From Chamaecyparis obtusa (Eukaryota; Streptophyta; Pinopsida; Cupressales; Cupressaceae), in NCBI GenBank assembly GCA_027943335.1, contig BSBK01008429.1, positions 1 to 64,000 of the forward strand: a stretch of 64,000 nucleotides of DNA, read 5' to 3'. This document shows positions 1-12,067 of this stretch, in pieces. How positions within the stretch are numbered: position 1 is the first letter of the stretch; each line of letters begins with the position of its first letter. The notes beneath the pieces are model-generated. The model saw only the letters and a list, made by a program, of their open reading frames with translations, did not search any database and was not told the origin of the DNA. A program made the position numbers and the translations under genes.

Positions 1-78
<78 letters not shown>

Positions 79-88
79 GTATATATGG
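1..88. repeat. (AT)n microsatellite
   Basis: Nearly pure AT dinucleotide run, with a few GT interruptions near its right end. It is cut by the window edge, so its full length is unknown. Confidence 0.97.
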
Positions 89-2684
89 CATATCCAAATG
101 TAGCTATATCTTAACATAAAGTTCTTTTTAAAATTAATTTAGTTTTCTAATTAATGCAATCAATTATATTTTGTCTTTGATCATGCAACTAGTTCTCTTT
201 CAATCAACCAGATTACCTATCCAAATCAATCCTAATGTAGTCAATTATTTGTCAATCTATCTTAGTAATTTGCCCAATCAACCCAGTCTTAATTAATGCT
301 AGCCATTCATTTTTAGCTAGCAAATTTCAATCTAAACCATTCATTGAAGTTCAAAAATCTATAAAAAGAGGATGATTTTTCACAATTTCCATAGCCATAG
401 TTCTTGAATTTTCATGTTGGCACATTGGAACAAATCTGAGAGAAAAACTTGGATGAAAATGATATGAAGATTCATTTTTATGCATGATTGATTGATTATT
501 TAACGTTTTCAGTTAGATAGATGTATGATTTTTTGTTACTAAATTATGGTCTTTTGTGGTTGGATCACAACTAATCTTTTGTCATCAGAAATTTTATAGC
601 CTATACAATGACATTAATTATATAATTATTAAATAAACTATAATTATAATCCTAATTATTATAGTCACGTATACCACTTTCATATAGAAAGTCATTCATT
701 CATGTTCACAAAATTAAAATTTCTAAAATTTTATTTTGAAATTAGTTAATAAGCTACCATTTTAAATTGGGCTAGGATATATTTAAAGATAAAGATTATA
801 ACACAATTGATAATAGTTATAATCTTGAATTAAATTCAAATATATTTTTAAATAATCCTTTAATAATACTAAAAAGAGAAATACTAGCCACTATTTATAT
901 TTATTTAATATATTTCTTCTAATATTTTTGGCACATGATTAATACACCAATTTATAGTAAAGTCTCAAAACTTGAACATAACTTCTACATAGTTATAACT
1001 CATCATATGTTATTCCTTCACAAATAGAATGATTTTTTTTTGGTTTAACCCCAACTTCTTCAAACACTATGAAATCAAACTGTATCATCGATAGTTTCAA
1101 ACAGTTATAACAGTGATAATTTAATCAGAAATTGTTTTAGGTGTTAAAAGTTAGAAAACTTGATCAATTGATCAATACGCATGTACATCGGAAAGAATTT
1201 AAAAATGTACAGAAAAATTGCAACAAATAGAAATATTTTTATTTTTTAAAACTTTGCAAGAACTTTTTAATCGCAAGAGCGAAAGAAACTCCTAATACAT
1301 TAAAAAATCAATATTTAATACCGAGTACTTAATCCCCCCAAAAGAGTTTTTGCGTCAGTCACTTTCCTCCTCGTCTTTCTTCTTGTTGGTTTTGCTTTGG
1401 AATCTGATGATATCGAGCGGTGTGGGAGGAGGAAGACAAGTATTTGATGGAAACTTGCCCCGACAAACTTTGTGCCCTTCATTGTTAGCAGATGTCGTTG
1501 GCATATGATGTTAGGTATAAATGTATCAACATCCAATAAGAGTCCGCCTTTGGACATTAATCTTGTTAAAAGACCAAACTCTTATTGGGGGATATAAATG
1601 ATAAAATATTGCAGACAATTAAAAACCAGTTGCATCAATTCAATACAAAAAGTTTAGCAAACAAATGTTTAGCTTTGACATGATATATATTGAACATGTA
1701 AACTTTCATACAGACTCTCTTGAAGTCTAGAATAAACATGTTTAGTCTACAATAAACAAATGTTTAGCCTAGAATATGAGTCATTTTCTCTAGATTAAAC
1801 AAATTTTAAGTCTAGAATATGAATTGTCTTCATGTCTTTGTTAGTTTTCTATTTATGGAGGTCAACTACCTTCCTTATGATCTTAGATTGATCCACACCC
1901 TACATAGAATGGCTTTCGGGTCTTGTAGAGGGACCTTGCTTCAAAGAACAAACATGTCTTTGTCATGAACATCTAGAGTTCCACATGAGTAAATTTATGA
2001 GGAAATCTAATGACCTTTTACTACACTGAAAGATGATTGGTAGGCCTTTATATCTAGGGTATAAAAGAAGTATATAGAAATCAACAATATATAAAAAGAG
2101 CTCATGTTGTCTTATTTGATTGAATTTGAAAGTGTGTAAATGCCATACAATTTGGTGAAGATGGTAACTCATCTTTATCCTCTACTTTTCAAAGTTATAA
2201 TGTTCTTGGGGGTATTTAGCTTTAATAAAAAACTCACAAATTCAAAGAGGTGTGCCTTTCAATTCACCCACTATTTCTACTCTACCCAAAAACTAAAGTT
2301 GAGTTCATCTCCTTGGTGATGAAACCAAAGGTCGTCTAGTAAAGAGGAAATTTTGGAAGTAGTATTTCTAATTCTCAAGATCATCCAAGTGTGAAAAGTA
2401 AGAGCATACACACATTTAATATTGATAGATGCTAGTTTTCTTCAAAAGGAAGAATCCACTTTCTCTAATAATGAACTACATTGCAATATACTTTAAGTTA
2501 AAAGAATTACTAGACAAATAAGGATAAACATGAAAGTTAATTTCATTTGGAGATTCAAAAGGAAGAATCCACTTTGTCTAATTTCATGTAACTTGTCTTT
2601 TGTTCATTTATCTTGTTTCTAAATACTCATTTTTTAAAGACTGAACTCTTGACAATGTATTCCACATCAACAGTACACAAAAGA
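89..2684. other. AT-rich sequence without a recognisable gene
   Basis: No coding region is supported; the longest open frames are short and resemble no family I know. A 29-bp direct repeat with one mismatch lies at 2441-2469 and 2554-2582. Short degenerate repeats built around 'tctagaataaac' lie at about 1728-1830. The last five bases (2680-2684, aaaga) are the left half of a decayed target-site duplication for element A. Confidence 0.7.
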
Positions 2685-3663
2685 TGATGTAGGGGCATGG
2701 TAGATAGAAGAAAAATCAAGCAGAATTGAGTCCACTTGAATCCATAAACAAGCCCTACTCAGAGTTACACAATGGAAGCAATATAAATCATATGAAAGCA
2801 ATGAAATCACAATGGATATGAGACAATCAACTGGCAGCAACATCAGAGAATTTATATTATTTCTTTCAACATGCTCGGCTGTGAGGCCTTATGGGTTTCA
2901 ACCTTATACAATGAAAATTATGCAATCAAAATCTCAGCTTGCATCCTAACTTTTTCTCCAAGGATTTATCTTGATAATCCTCTCTAAATATACCTCTTCA
3001 TTCCCTACTACATCAATCTAGACTCTTTATATAGCCAGCTAAGCCACAAGTTAGCCAGTGAGGCATTTAATTACATTATAGGTCCAGTTTGGAAGATTTA
3101 AATCAAAACTATTGCTAGAATGATCACCAATTGATGAGCTTTTGTATTTAGGTCCTCACATGACCCAAGAACATTCCTTTAACTATGAAAGGCCCCATTT
3201 GATCACACGGAACCATGCAATAAGAAACACTCCATGTTTTGCATGAAAACTAGCAAAAAATAGGTCTCTGAGAAAAATGGGCATAAATGTTTACTCATAA
3301 TGAATTAGGACTTGCACTCTTGGAAAATGATAGTAATTTAGGTCCTCTTAAAGTCCTTAAGAGCGTAAAGGCTGATTCTTTAACGATCAACATCGACACT
3401 ACGTGCAATCAGCACCAAAACTGGAGTAAAATACAGCTCCGAAGGCAGGGAAAACAGTTGTAACTTTGAAATAGTCAATCCAAACTTTATGTGCTCATAG
3501 GAGAAGGTTTACAAATAGTTCTTAAATATAATGTAAGCTTCACACAACATGAAACCATCAAATGCAAAGATTATAAGGAAAACAACAGAAAATAGGTACA
3601 AATATCAGGAAATGTTTTTGGTTGATACAAGATTGCTCAAAGACCCAAGATGCTCCTGCATCA
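2685..3663 (-). repeat. 3' LTR of element A
   Basis: Matches 18794-19772 along its length, with scattered substitutions. In minus-strand orientation it starts TGATGCAGGAGCATC, a start closely resembling that of the B LTRs and able to form a small GATGC/GCATC hairpin. A TATA-like ctttatata (plus strand, 3025-3033) reads TATATAAAG on the minus strand and marks the likely promoter. Confidence 0.93.
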
Positions 3664-3715
3664 GACACCTGGGGTAAATAAAAAACTGATGTCCACATCA
3701 GGCACTACTCATACT

Positions 3716-5630
3716 CTAACCTGAATCATAAAGATCCAACTCAACTTGTGTAATCCATGAACTATCTTCAACTGGCTTGTCCTTCCACTAAACTAGATAT
3801 TCCATGTAGTCTTTTCCTCTTGTACTCTTGCTCACTCCTTTATTCAAGATCTTCCCAATGTTGTCTTTGTTCTTCTTAGGATAGTCCAGATCATCTTTAA
3901 TCTCATCATTTGATTCAAATTACTCAAAGACATCAACAATGTTGAATATAGGTGATATATTCATGTCCTCTGGTAATTCTACTTCATAAGCATTTCCACT
4001 ATCAAACTTCTTCAGAATCTTACAAGGTCCAAACTTCTTCATTTTCAGCTTGTTGTAGGTACCAAATGGAAATCTATTCTTCTTAAAATGAATCATAACC
4101 TCATCTCCAACTTCAAAAGATTTATGTCTCCTTCTCTTGTATGCTCTCTGTTTATATTTCAGATTACTGTCCTCCAAATTCTTTTTAACTTCATCATGTA
4201 AAGTTCTCATGTATACTGCAAAATCCTTAGCTTCAGCACTTCTTCTTGTCTCAATAGGTAAATCTCTCAACTATGTGGTTCCCTTAGGATGAAATCTAGT
4301 AACAATCTCAAATGGTGTCCTCTTAGTACTTCTATTCACTGAATTATTATATGCAAACTCTGCTTGTGCCAAAATCAAATCCCAATTAACAGGCTTATCT
4401 CCAATTAAACATCTCAACAAGTTTCCCAAACTTCTGTTCACAACTTTGGTTTGTCCATCTGTCTGAACATGAAATGTAGAACTAAACTTCAATTCTGTAT
4501 TCATCTTCTTCCAAAGTGTTCTCCAAAAATAACCAGTCAACTTAGTATCTCTGTCTGAAACAATAGATTTAGGCAAACCATGCAATCTTACCAGTTCCTT
4601 GAAGAATAATTCAGCTACATGTAATGGATTAGATGTCTTTTTACAAGGTATGAAATGAGCCATCTTTGAAAATCTGTCAACCACTACCAAAATAGAATCA
4701 TTACCCCTCTGAGTTCTAGGCAATCCAAGAAAAAAGTCCATACTCACATCTTCCCAAGGTCTATCTGGTACAGGAAAAGGTGTATACAATCCAACATTCT
4801 GACTAGTTCATTTTTCTGTTTGGCAAATTCTACAACCTCTAACCATTCTTTGTACATCTCTATAAATATGTGGCCAAAAGTATCTTTTTGAAATCAAATT
4901 CACAGTCTTATCAATCCCAAAATGTCCAGCAAGTCCACCACTATGTTTCTCCTTCATTATGTTCTCTCTCATAGATCCTCTAGGTATGGACAACAAAACT
5001 CCTTTAAACATGTCTTCTTGAATGAAATAATCAGTCCACTTATCACTCACTATGTGTTCCTTACAAGCTTTCCAAGGTTCTGCAAAATCAATGTCAGTTT
5101 CATACAAACACTTCAAATCATCAAAACCAAGTACCTCAACTCTCATCTTTTTTAGCAAACTTCTTCTTTGGCTCAAGGCATCAACAACTTTATTTGACTG
5201 TCCACTTTTATGCTTCAATGAAAAGAAAATATTATGTTCTTTCATTTCTCTTGTAAATGTTTTACCATCAAACAAACATACTCTGACTATAGTACAGTGA
5301 CCTTCATCAAACTTCTCTACCAAAGGCAATAACACTTGTTTCTTTCCATCCATCCAAATAGTATATTGATTCAATCTACCATCATGCAAAGCTTTCCTAT
5401 CATACTACCAAGGTCTATCCAAAATAATATGACAACAATCCATAGGCATAATATCACACAAGACTTCATCATGATAATTCTCAATTTTGAATTTAACAAG
5501 GCATTGTTCACTTACAAGTAGTTTATGCTCCTTCTTGATCCAATAAATGCGGTAAGGCTTAGGATGTTTCAATATCTACAACTGCAACTTACTAACCAAC
5601 TCTTCGGATGCCAAATTATCAGAAATTTCA
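3716..5630 (-). pseudogene. Element A pol remnant: C-terminal protease fused to integrase and chromodomain, RT/RNase H deleted
   Basis: Reading down from 5630, the protease tail matches element B's, including SEQCLVKFKI and HDEVLCDI. The reading frame then passes at about 5218 from the linker after protease straight to the end of RNase H (KVVDALSQRR). The whole polymerase, including the YLDD motif, is absent, yet the frame is kept across the join (4808-5389). Integrase follows: the HHCC zinc region ending in CRICQ, then [16 protein letters not shown] and the [13 protein letters not shown] segment (4271-4789). After it come the C-terminal [15 protein letters not shown] region (3920-4270) and a chromodomain with an internal TAG (DYMEYLV, stop, WKDKPVEDSSW) ending at 3716. 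Many stops make it a pseudogene. Confidence 0.9.
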
Positions 5631-5635
5631 CTATC

Positions 5636-6489
5636 TGATGCAGGAGCATCCTGGGTGTAAGAGCAATCTTGCATCACCCAAAAATATTTCTATTTTTGTA
5701 TTCAATAAGGGCTATCTTGTGCAGAGTTGCTATTTATGGAAACTTGCTATTTTTAGTAAGTTGGTCTTATGATCTTGGAATGTTCTAATTTTACATATGG
5801 AGGTTCATCTTAGTCATATCAGCCTACCAGCAAAGTTTCATGGCTAGATCAGGTCTAGTTTTGAAGATATTGAAAATTTTCGGTATTGGCAGCAGGGTAC
5901 AGAAACTTCGAACTCAGTTTTGAAGGCTTTAGAGGTCCTGGATGAGGTTGAAAATTTGGGTCATGGGTGCTTTGCACGGGTCAAGTCTGCAGAGTGCTTC
6001 GTGGCATTTCCAGAATGGGGTTATAATAGCCAATCAGGTCAACGGGTGATGACTAATGGTCTTCCGAAGTTGGGTCACCTGAAATGACGGAAAATAATTT
6101 TTCTTCAAAATTTTTGTTTGGGTTTCAAAACTCATTTTGAGCTGACTTTGATGTAATAAATTGTAAAATAAAATAATTCTAAGTTTGGTCGGCCCTAAGG
6201 GCTAAATTTCTAGAACCTTCTCGGGTGGTGGAAATTGCCTATATAAAGAAGGACCGTAGTGTTGTCTAGGGCAGTTCTGGGTAGTAGATCTGGGTATTGA
6301 TTTGAGGCTTTGTCCTACATAATATTGTAAGGGAATGCTAATGTGGCTTTGCATATTGTAATTCTGAAAGTTTGTAATTCCACATTTGTGGAGATAATAA
6401 GAAGCCAATTTTCTATTCTTGCATATTATTGTTGTTGTTTCTCTATTTCTGTTATGTGTTTTTTGTATCAAGGGGAGCACCTTTCATCA
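5636..6489 (+). repeat. Element B LTR1 (outer 5' LTR)
   Basis: 854 bp, starting TGATGCAGGAGC and ending CATCA. By eye it differs from LTR2 at about 8 of the first ~195 positions. It contains the promoter region annotated separately. Confidence 0.95.
6208..6248 (+). promoter_or_regulatory. Heat-shock-element match and TATA box in LTR1
   Basis: TTC at 6208-6210, GAA at 6213-6215 and TTC at 6218-6220 form a perfect nTTCnnGAAnnTTCn array. TATATAAAG follows at 6240-6248. The spacing resembles plant heat-shock promoters. The match is visible in the sequence; heat response is inferred. Confidence 0.6.
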
Positions 6490-6491
6490 AG

Positions 6492-6503
6492 TGGTATCAA
6501 AGC
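6492..6503 (+). other. Primer binding site of B1 (initiator tRNA-Met type)
   Basis: TGGTATCAAAGC starts two bases after LTR1. It differs at one base from the plant initiator tRNA-Met complement, TGGTATCAGAGC. Confidence 0.9.
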
Positions 6504-6586
6504 AAGAGTTCTTGAGTGTGTAAATAGATCACCGACTATGAGGCAGTTTGCACCAGGACCGTGGTTAGGGTTTCAGTGCGCATCGC

Positions 6587-7808
6587 GAAAATACCTCCAC
6601 GAAGAGAACGTGGCGGAAGAGCTGGTGCTGTGACACTTGAGGTTAGAGAGCTGCAGAGACAAGTGCGAGCATTGCAAGAAGAGATTCACAGAGGAATGAA
6701 TCTTAATGTCAGAGACGAAAGTGAGGATGAAGCTGAAGAAGAATATCAAGAAGGAGAAGCTAAAATTGTGAACTAGGAGGAAGAAAGACTTTTTCGAGCG
6801 ATTTTCAAGATTGGGAAAAGACCTAAGATTGAGGTTCCTACATTTTTTGGAAATCTTAACCCAGAGGAATTCATTGACTGGATCAATGAATGTGAGGAAT
6901 ATTTTGAGTATGAAGATGTTGAGGATCCTGATAGGGTCAAATTTGCGAAGGCCAGATTGAAAGGTCATGCGAAGATCTGGTGGCAAGAAATTCAATTGGA
7001 GCGAAATAGAAGAGGGAAAGATAAAATCACAAGATGGGATTGGATGGTGGATAAATTGAAACAACAGTTCATTCCTGTTGATTATGAGCTTGACCTACTA
7101 AAGAAAATGCAAAGTTTGAAGCAAGCAGGAAGATCTGTTCAGGAGTATACAGAGGAGTTCTATCAACTCCTCATCAAAATAGGCCATGCAGAAGCTGATA
7201 AGGAGAAAGTTTCTTGATACCTTAATGGGTTAAGGCCAAGCATTTAGGAGGAGTTGAATCTAGTTTGAATGAACAGTATTGAGGAGGCATACCAGTTTTC
7301 CCTAAAAGTAGAGGAAAAGCTGAACAAGAAGTTTGAGAACAGACAAAATGGAAGAGGTTGTGGTGGAAGATCTGACAGACGGTCATATGGTGGCTGAAAT
7401 GAAGATCCAAAAAAGAAGCATGAGGCCAGTAGCAGTCAGAATCAGAGAGGAAATAATTCCAATCATTTCCAAGATCAGAGTAATAAAGATCAGAGAGGAA
7501 GAGGAAGAGGACAAGGATCTGGAAGAGGAGGCTTTCGTGGAACATGTTTTCATTGTGGAGAAGAAGGTCATAGGGCATTTGAGTATCCTTAGCACCAAGG
7601 TAGAACAGACAGGAGAAATGAAGGCCAGGCTAGAGTTGCACATGTAGATGAAGATGCTAGATCATCAAATTCTAAAGATGCTGAAAGAGGAGAAACACTA
7701 ATTAACAGAAGAGTCATGCTGAGTGGTGAAAATGAACCTGAACAGAGGAGCTTGTTTCGCACTAGATTCAAGTGTGAGGGTAAATGCTATGATGTGATTA
7801 TCGATAGT
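6587..7808 (+). pseudogene. B1 gag (capsid/nucleocapsid), degraded
   Basis: Aligns along its length with B2 gag. The expected start codon reads ATA here. The N-terminal region is basic and then acidic. The capsid core includes EEFIDWINECE and KGHAKIWWQEIQLERNRRGK, typical of the plant gypsy gag domain (PF03732-like). The zinc knuckle reads CFHCGEEGHRAFEY, its last cysteine replaced by tyrosine. Stops include TAG near 6775 and TGA at 7266-7268; the latter is shared with B2. It runs into protease, whose active site reads Asp-Ser then TGA at 7809-7811. Confidence 0.88.
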
Positions 7809-7811
7809 TGA

Positions 7812-10800
7812 AGCACTGACAATTTGGTGTCAGAAGAGATGGTGACAAAGTTGAAGCTCAAGAGACAAAAACACCCACATCCATATCAGATTGCCTGGGT
7901 GCAGGATGACCACAAGGTCATGGTCAGTGAACAGTGCTTGGTAAAGTTCAAGATCGGCGGGTACCAAGATGAGGTACTATGTGATATCATCTCTATGGAT
8001 GCATGTCATATGTTGTTGGGTAGACCGTGGCAGTTTGACAGATGTGCTGTACACGATGGTCGTGCGAATACCTATTCCCTGACAAAGGATGAAGTGCGAC
8101 ATAAGCTAAAGCCATTGAAGGAGACCGAAGAAAAGGTATGTGGTAATGCAAGAATAACATTTATTGATGGAAGAAAATTCCTAGATGGTATGAGGTATGA
8201 GCATGTGTGTTTGTCTTTAATTCCAAAAGTTGATAAAGAAGAAGTAGATGATGTACCTATAGAGGTTGCAGATTTATTGAATGAGCTTCAGGATATTGTA
8301 TCTGATAATGTACCTGATAGATTACCACTGGTAAGGAAGATCAGTCATCAGATGAATTTGATTCCAGGAGCTAGTTTGCCAAATAAGGCAGCACACAGAA
8401 TGACACCAGCAGAAAGTGAAGAGTTGAACAGACAAGTACACGAGTTATTGCAGAAGGGGTTGATTCGAGAGAGTCTGAGTCCCTGTGCTGTACCAGTGGT
8501 ATTAACACCAAAGAAGAATGGAGAGTGGAGGATGTGTACAGATTCTAGAGTAATAAACAAGATCATAATCAAGTATAGGTTTCCATTGCCACGAATGGAT
8601 GATATTATGGATTGTTTGAGTGGAGCTGTGTATTTCTCAAAGATAGATCTGAAGAGTGGATATCACCAGATTCGGATCAGAGAAAGAGATGAATGGAAGA
8701 CTACCTTCAAGACAAAGGAAGGACTATATGAGTGGTTGGTCATGCCTTTTGGGCTAACCAATGCACCGAGCACTTTCATGCGGCTCATGAACAAGGTTCT
8801 GAAAGAATTTCTAGGTAAGTTTGTCATTGTTTACCTAGATGATATTTTGATTTTTAGGAAGACATTGGAGGAACATATGATGCATATTCGTATGGTTTTT
8901 GAGAAGTTGAGAGATGAGAAATTATTGATTAATTTGAAGAAGTGCAATTTTGTGAAGAAAGAGTTAGTGTATTTGGGATTTGTAGTTTCAGCAAAAAGTC
9001 TAAAAATGGACCCAGAGAAGGTACAGGCTATCCTTGAATGGCCTACTCCAAGGAGTGCTATCGAGGTAAGATCTTTTCATGGTCTAGCTAGCTTTTACAA
9101 AAAGTTTATCAGAAATTTTAGTAGTATTTGTGGACCCTTGACTGAAACAATGAGAGGGGATAGAAAAGGGTTTAAGTGGACTAATGGGGCAGAAAAGAGT
9201 TTTCAATTGTTGAGACAAAAAGTTACAAAACAACCTATTTTAGCACTTCCAGATTTTAATAAGGTGTTTCAAGTAGATTGTGATGCTAGTGGTACTGCAA
9301 TAGGAGCTGTTATGAGCCAAGAAGGTAAAATTGTTGCTTATTTCAGTGAGAAGTTAAATGATGTCAAGAGAAAATATTTTATTTATGATCAAGAATTTTA
9401 TGCTATAGTTCAGGCATTGAAAAAGTGGAGGCACTATATGCTTCCTAAGGAGTTTGTTTTGTATACTGATCATCAAGCTTTGCAATATTTGAATAGTCAA
9501 GGAAAGTTGAATCAGAGGCATTTGAAATGGGTTGAGTTTTTGCAGAGTTATACATTTGTTTTGAAACACAGAAGTGAAAAGTCTAACAGGGTTGCAGATG
9601 CTCTTAGCAGAAGGCAACTATTGCTGACAGAGATGCAGATTGAGGTGGTTGGGTTCAACGAACTCAAAAATTTGTATCGAGAGGATCTTGATTTTGGTGA
9701 AGCTTGGAAATTTTGTACAGAACCTGTTACTCTAGATAGGACGAAATGGCTGGATTTTATCATCCAAGATGATATGCTATTCAGAGGGAGTCAGTTGTGC
9801 ATTCCATGAAGTTCTATGAGGGAGAATCTCATCAAGGAGAAGCATAGTGGAGGATTGGCTGGATATTTTGGTCGTAATAAAACCCTTGCTTTGGTTGGCG
9901 AAAATTATTATTGGCCACAATTGTAGCAAGATATGAAGAAGTATGTAAGATGGCGAAAGGAGTGAAGCAGAATAGAGGGTTGTATCAGCCATTACCTATA
10001 CCAGAGAAGCCTTGGGAGGATATCAGTATGGACTTTGTTCTTGGTTTACCGAGGACACAGCGGGGACATGATTCAATTTTTGTAGTAGTTGACAGATTTT
10101 TGAAGATGACACATTTCATTCCGTGCAAGAAGACTAATGATGCTATTCATGTAGCAGAATTGTATTTCAGAGAAGTTGTGAGACTACATGGTTTGCCAAA
10201 GACCATAGTGTGAGATCGAGATACTAAGTTTGTTGGATATTTTTGGCAGACATTGTGGAAGAAGTTGAAGACAGATTTGAAGTTCAGTTCATCACATCAT
10301 CCACAGACTGATGTATAGACAGAGGTGGTGAATAGAAGTTTGAGAAATTTGCTGAGATGTTTGGATGGAGATAAGCCAACATGATGGGATTTGATTTTAC
10401 CATAGGCAGAATTTGCATACAATGATTCTGTCAATAGGAGCACTGGTAAATCACCATTTCAGATTGTATATGGAAGTAGTCCAAGAAATGCATTTGAATT
10501 GAGAAAGATAGATAAAGGAGAAATAAGTAGTGCTGAAGCTGAGGATTTTACAATACACTTGAAGAACATCTATGAGGAGGTGAGGAAGCATATTACCAAT
10601 ATGAATGTGCAGTATAAGGCTAAGGCAGATGAGAAAATGAGGCATAAGAAATTTCAGGTTGGGGATGAAGTCATGGTTCATTTGCAGGAGCGATTTTCGG
10701 TTGGTACATATAACAAGCTAAAAATGAAGAAGTTTGGACCATGTAAGTTATTGAAGAAGCATGATTCAGGAAATGCATATGAGGTAGAATTGCCTAGTGA

Positions 10801-11074
10801 GCTGAATATTTCACCAGTGTTTAACATTTTAGATTTGACAGAGTATCACGAAGGAGGTGTTGAAGATGAGGTTGTAGCAACATAGTGGAGTATTCCAGCA
10901 ACCAGTTCAGATTTTAATGAGATTGAAGACATACTAGACAATCGTGTTGGTAGAAGCACAAGGAACAGGACATATGAAGAGTATTTGGTCAAATGGAAAG
11001 GACGACCCGTTGAAGATTCATCATGGCTAACAAAGGAGGAGGTTAACCATCTTGGTTTTCCTCTGCACACTTGA
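7812..11074 (+). pseudogene. B1 pol: protease, RT, RNase H, integrase, chromodomain
   Basis: The longest intact stretch in the window is here: 661 codons at 7824-9809. It covers the protease C-terminal part (LLGRPW), RT with [10 protein letters not shown] and [12 protein letters not shown], and RNase H with VDCDAS, YDQEFYAI, YTDHQALQ and NRVADALSRR. A TGA at 9807-9809 ends it. Integrase continues, but a deletion of about 19 bp relative to B2, near 9938, removes the second half of the zinc region (CRVCQ) and shifts frame. [19 protein letters not shown] and HHPQTD follow, with further stops including TGA at 10382-10384. The end is a chromodomain ([17 protein letters not shown]) with a natural-looking stop at 11074. 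No full polyprotein could be made. Confidence 0.92.
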
Positions 11075-11112
11075 GTCGTGACAGGGTCACTTCTGAAATT
11101 ACCCCGGGTGTC

Positions 11113-11966
11113 TGATGTAGGAGCATCCTGGGTGTAAGAGCAATCTTGCATCACCCAAAAATATTTCTATTTTTGTATTTAATAAGGGCTATCTTGTGCA
11201 GAGTTGCTATTTATGGAAACTTGCTATTTTTATTAAGTTGGTCTTACGATCTTGGAGTGTTCTAATTTTACATATGGAGGTTCATCTCAGTCATATCAGC
11301 GTGCCAGCAAAGTTTCATGGCTAGATTAGGTCTAGTTTTGAAGATATTAAAGATTTTCGGTATTGGCAGCAGGGTACAGAAACTTTGAACTCAGTTTTGA
11401 AGGCTTTAGAGGCCCCAGATGAAGTTGAAAATTTGGGTGACGAGCACTTTGCATAGATCAAACCTGTAGAACACTTTGTGGCATTTCCAGAATGGGGTTA
11501 TAATAGCCAATCGAGTCAACGGGTGATGACTTATGGTCTTCGGAAGTTGGGTCACCTGAAATGGTAGAAAATAATTTTTCTTCAAAATTTCTATTTGGGT
11601 TTCAAAAATTATTTTGAGCCGACTTTGATGTAATAAATTGTAAAATAAAATAATTCTAAGTTTGGGCGGCCCTAAGGGCTAAATTTCTAGAACCTTCTCG
11701 GGTGGTGGAAATTGCCTATATAAAGAAGGCCCGTAGTGTTGTCTAGGGCAGTTCTGGGTAGTAGATCCGGGTATTGATTTGAGGCTTTGTCCTATAGAAT
11801 ATTGTAAGGGAATGCCCATGTGGCTTTGCATATTGTAATTCTAAAAGTTTGTAATTCTACATTTGTGGAGATAATAATAAGCCAATTTTCTGTTCTTGCA
11901 TATTATTGTTGTTGTTTCTCTATTTCTGTTATGTGTTTATGGTACTAAGGGGAGCACCCTTCATCA
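11113..11966 (+). repeat. Element B LTR2 (middle LTR shared by B1 and B2)
   Basis: 854 bp, TG to CA. It serves as the 3' LTR of B1 and the 5' LTR of B2. The bases just before it (attaccccgggtgtc) match those before LTR3 and are not a target duplication. Confidence 0.95.
11685..11725 (+). promoter_or_regulatory. Heat-shock-element match and TATA box in LTR2
   Basis: TTC 11685-11687, GAA 11690-11692, TTC 11695-11697, then TATATAAAG at 11717-11725. The arrangement is identical to LTR1 and LTR3. Confidence 0.6.
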
Positions 11967-11968
11967 AG

Positions 11969-11980
11969 TGGTATCAGAGC
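11969..11980 (+). other. Primer binding site of B2
   Basis: TGGTATCAGAGC, a perfect 12-base match to the plant initiator tRNA-Met complement, two bases after LTR2. Confidence 0.93.
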
Positions 11981-12067
11981 AAGGGTTCTTGAGTGTGTAA
12001 ATAGATCACCGACTGTGAGACAGTTTTCACCAGGACCATGGTTAGGGTTTCAGCGCGCATCATGGAA

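Noticed and set aside
1315..1557. 80-codon minus-strand open frame
   Set aside because: No recognisable motif, AT-rich surroundings and no neighbouring gene structure; it is expected by chance.
6573..7064. 163-codon minus-strand frame opposite B1 gag
   Set aside because: It is the antisense shadow of gag; the sense strand carries conserved gag motifs and a matching frame in B2.
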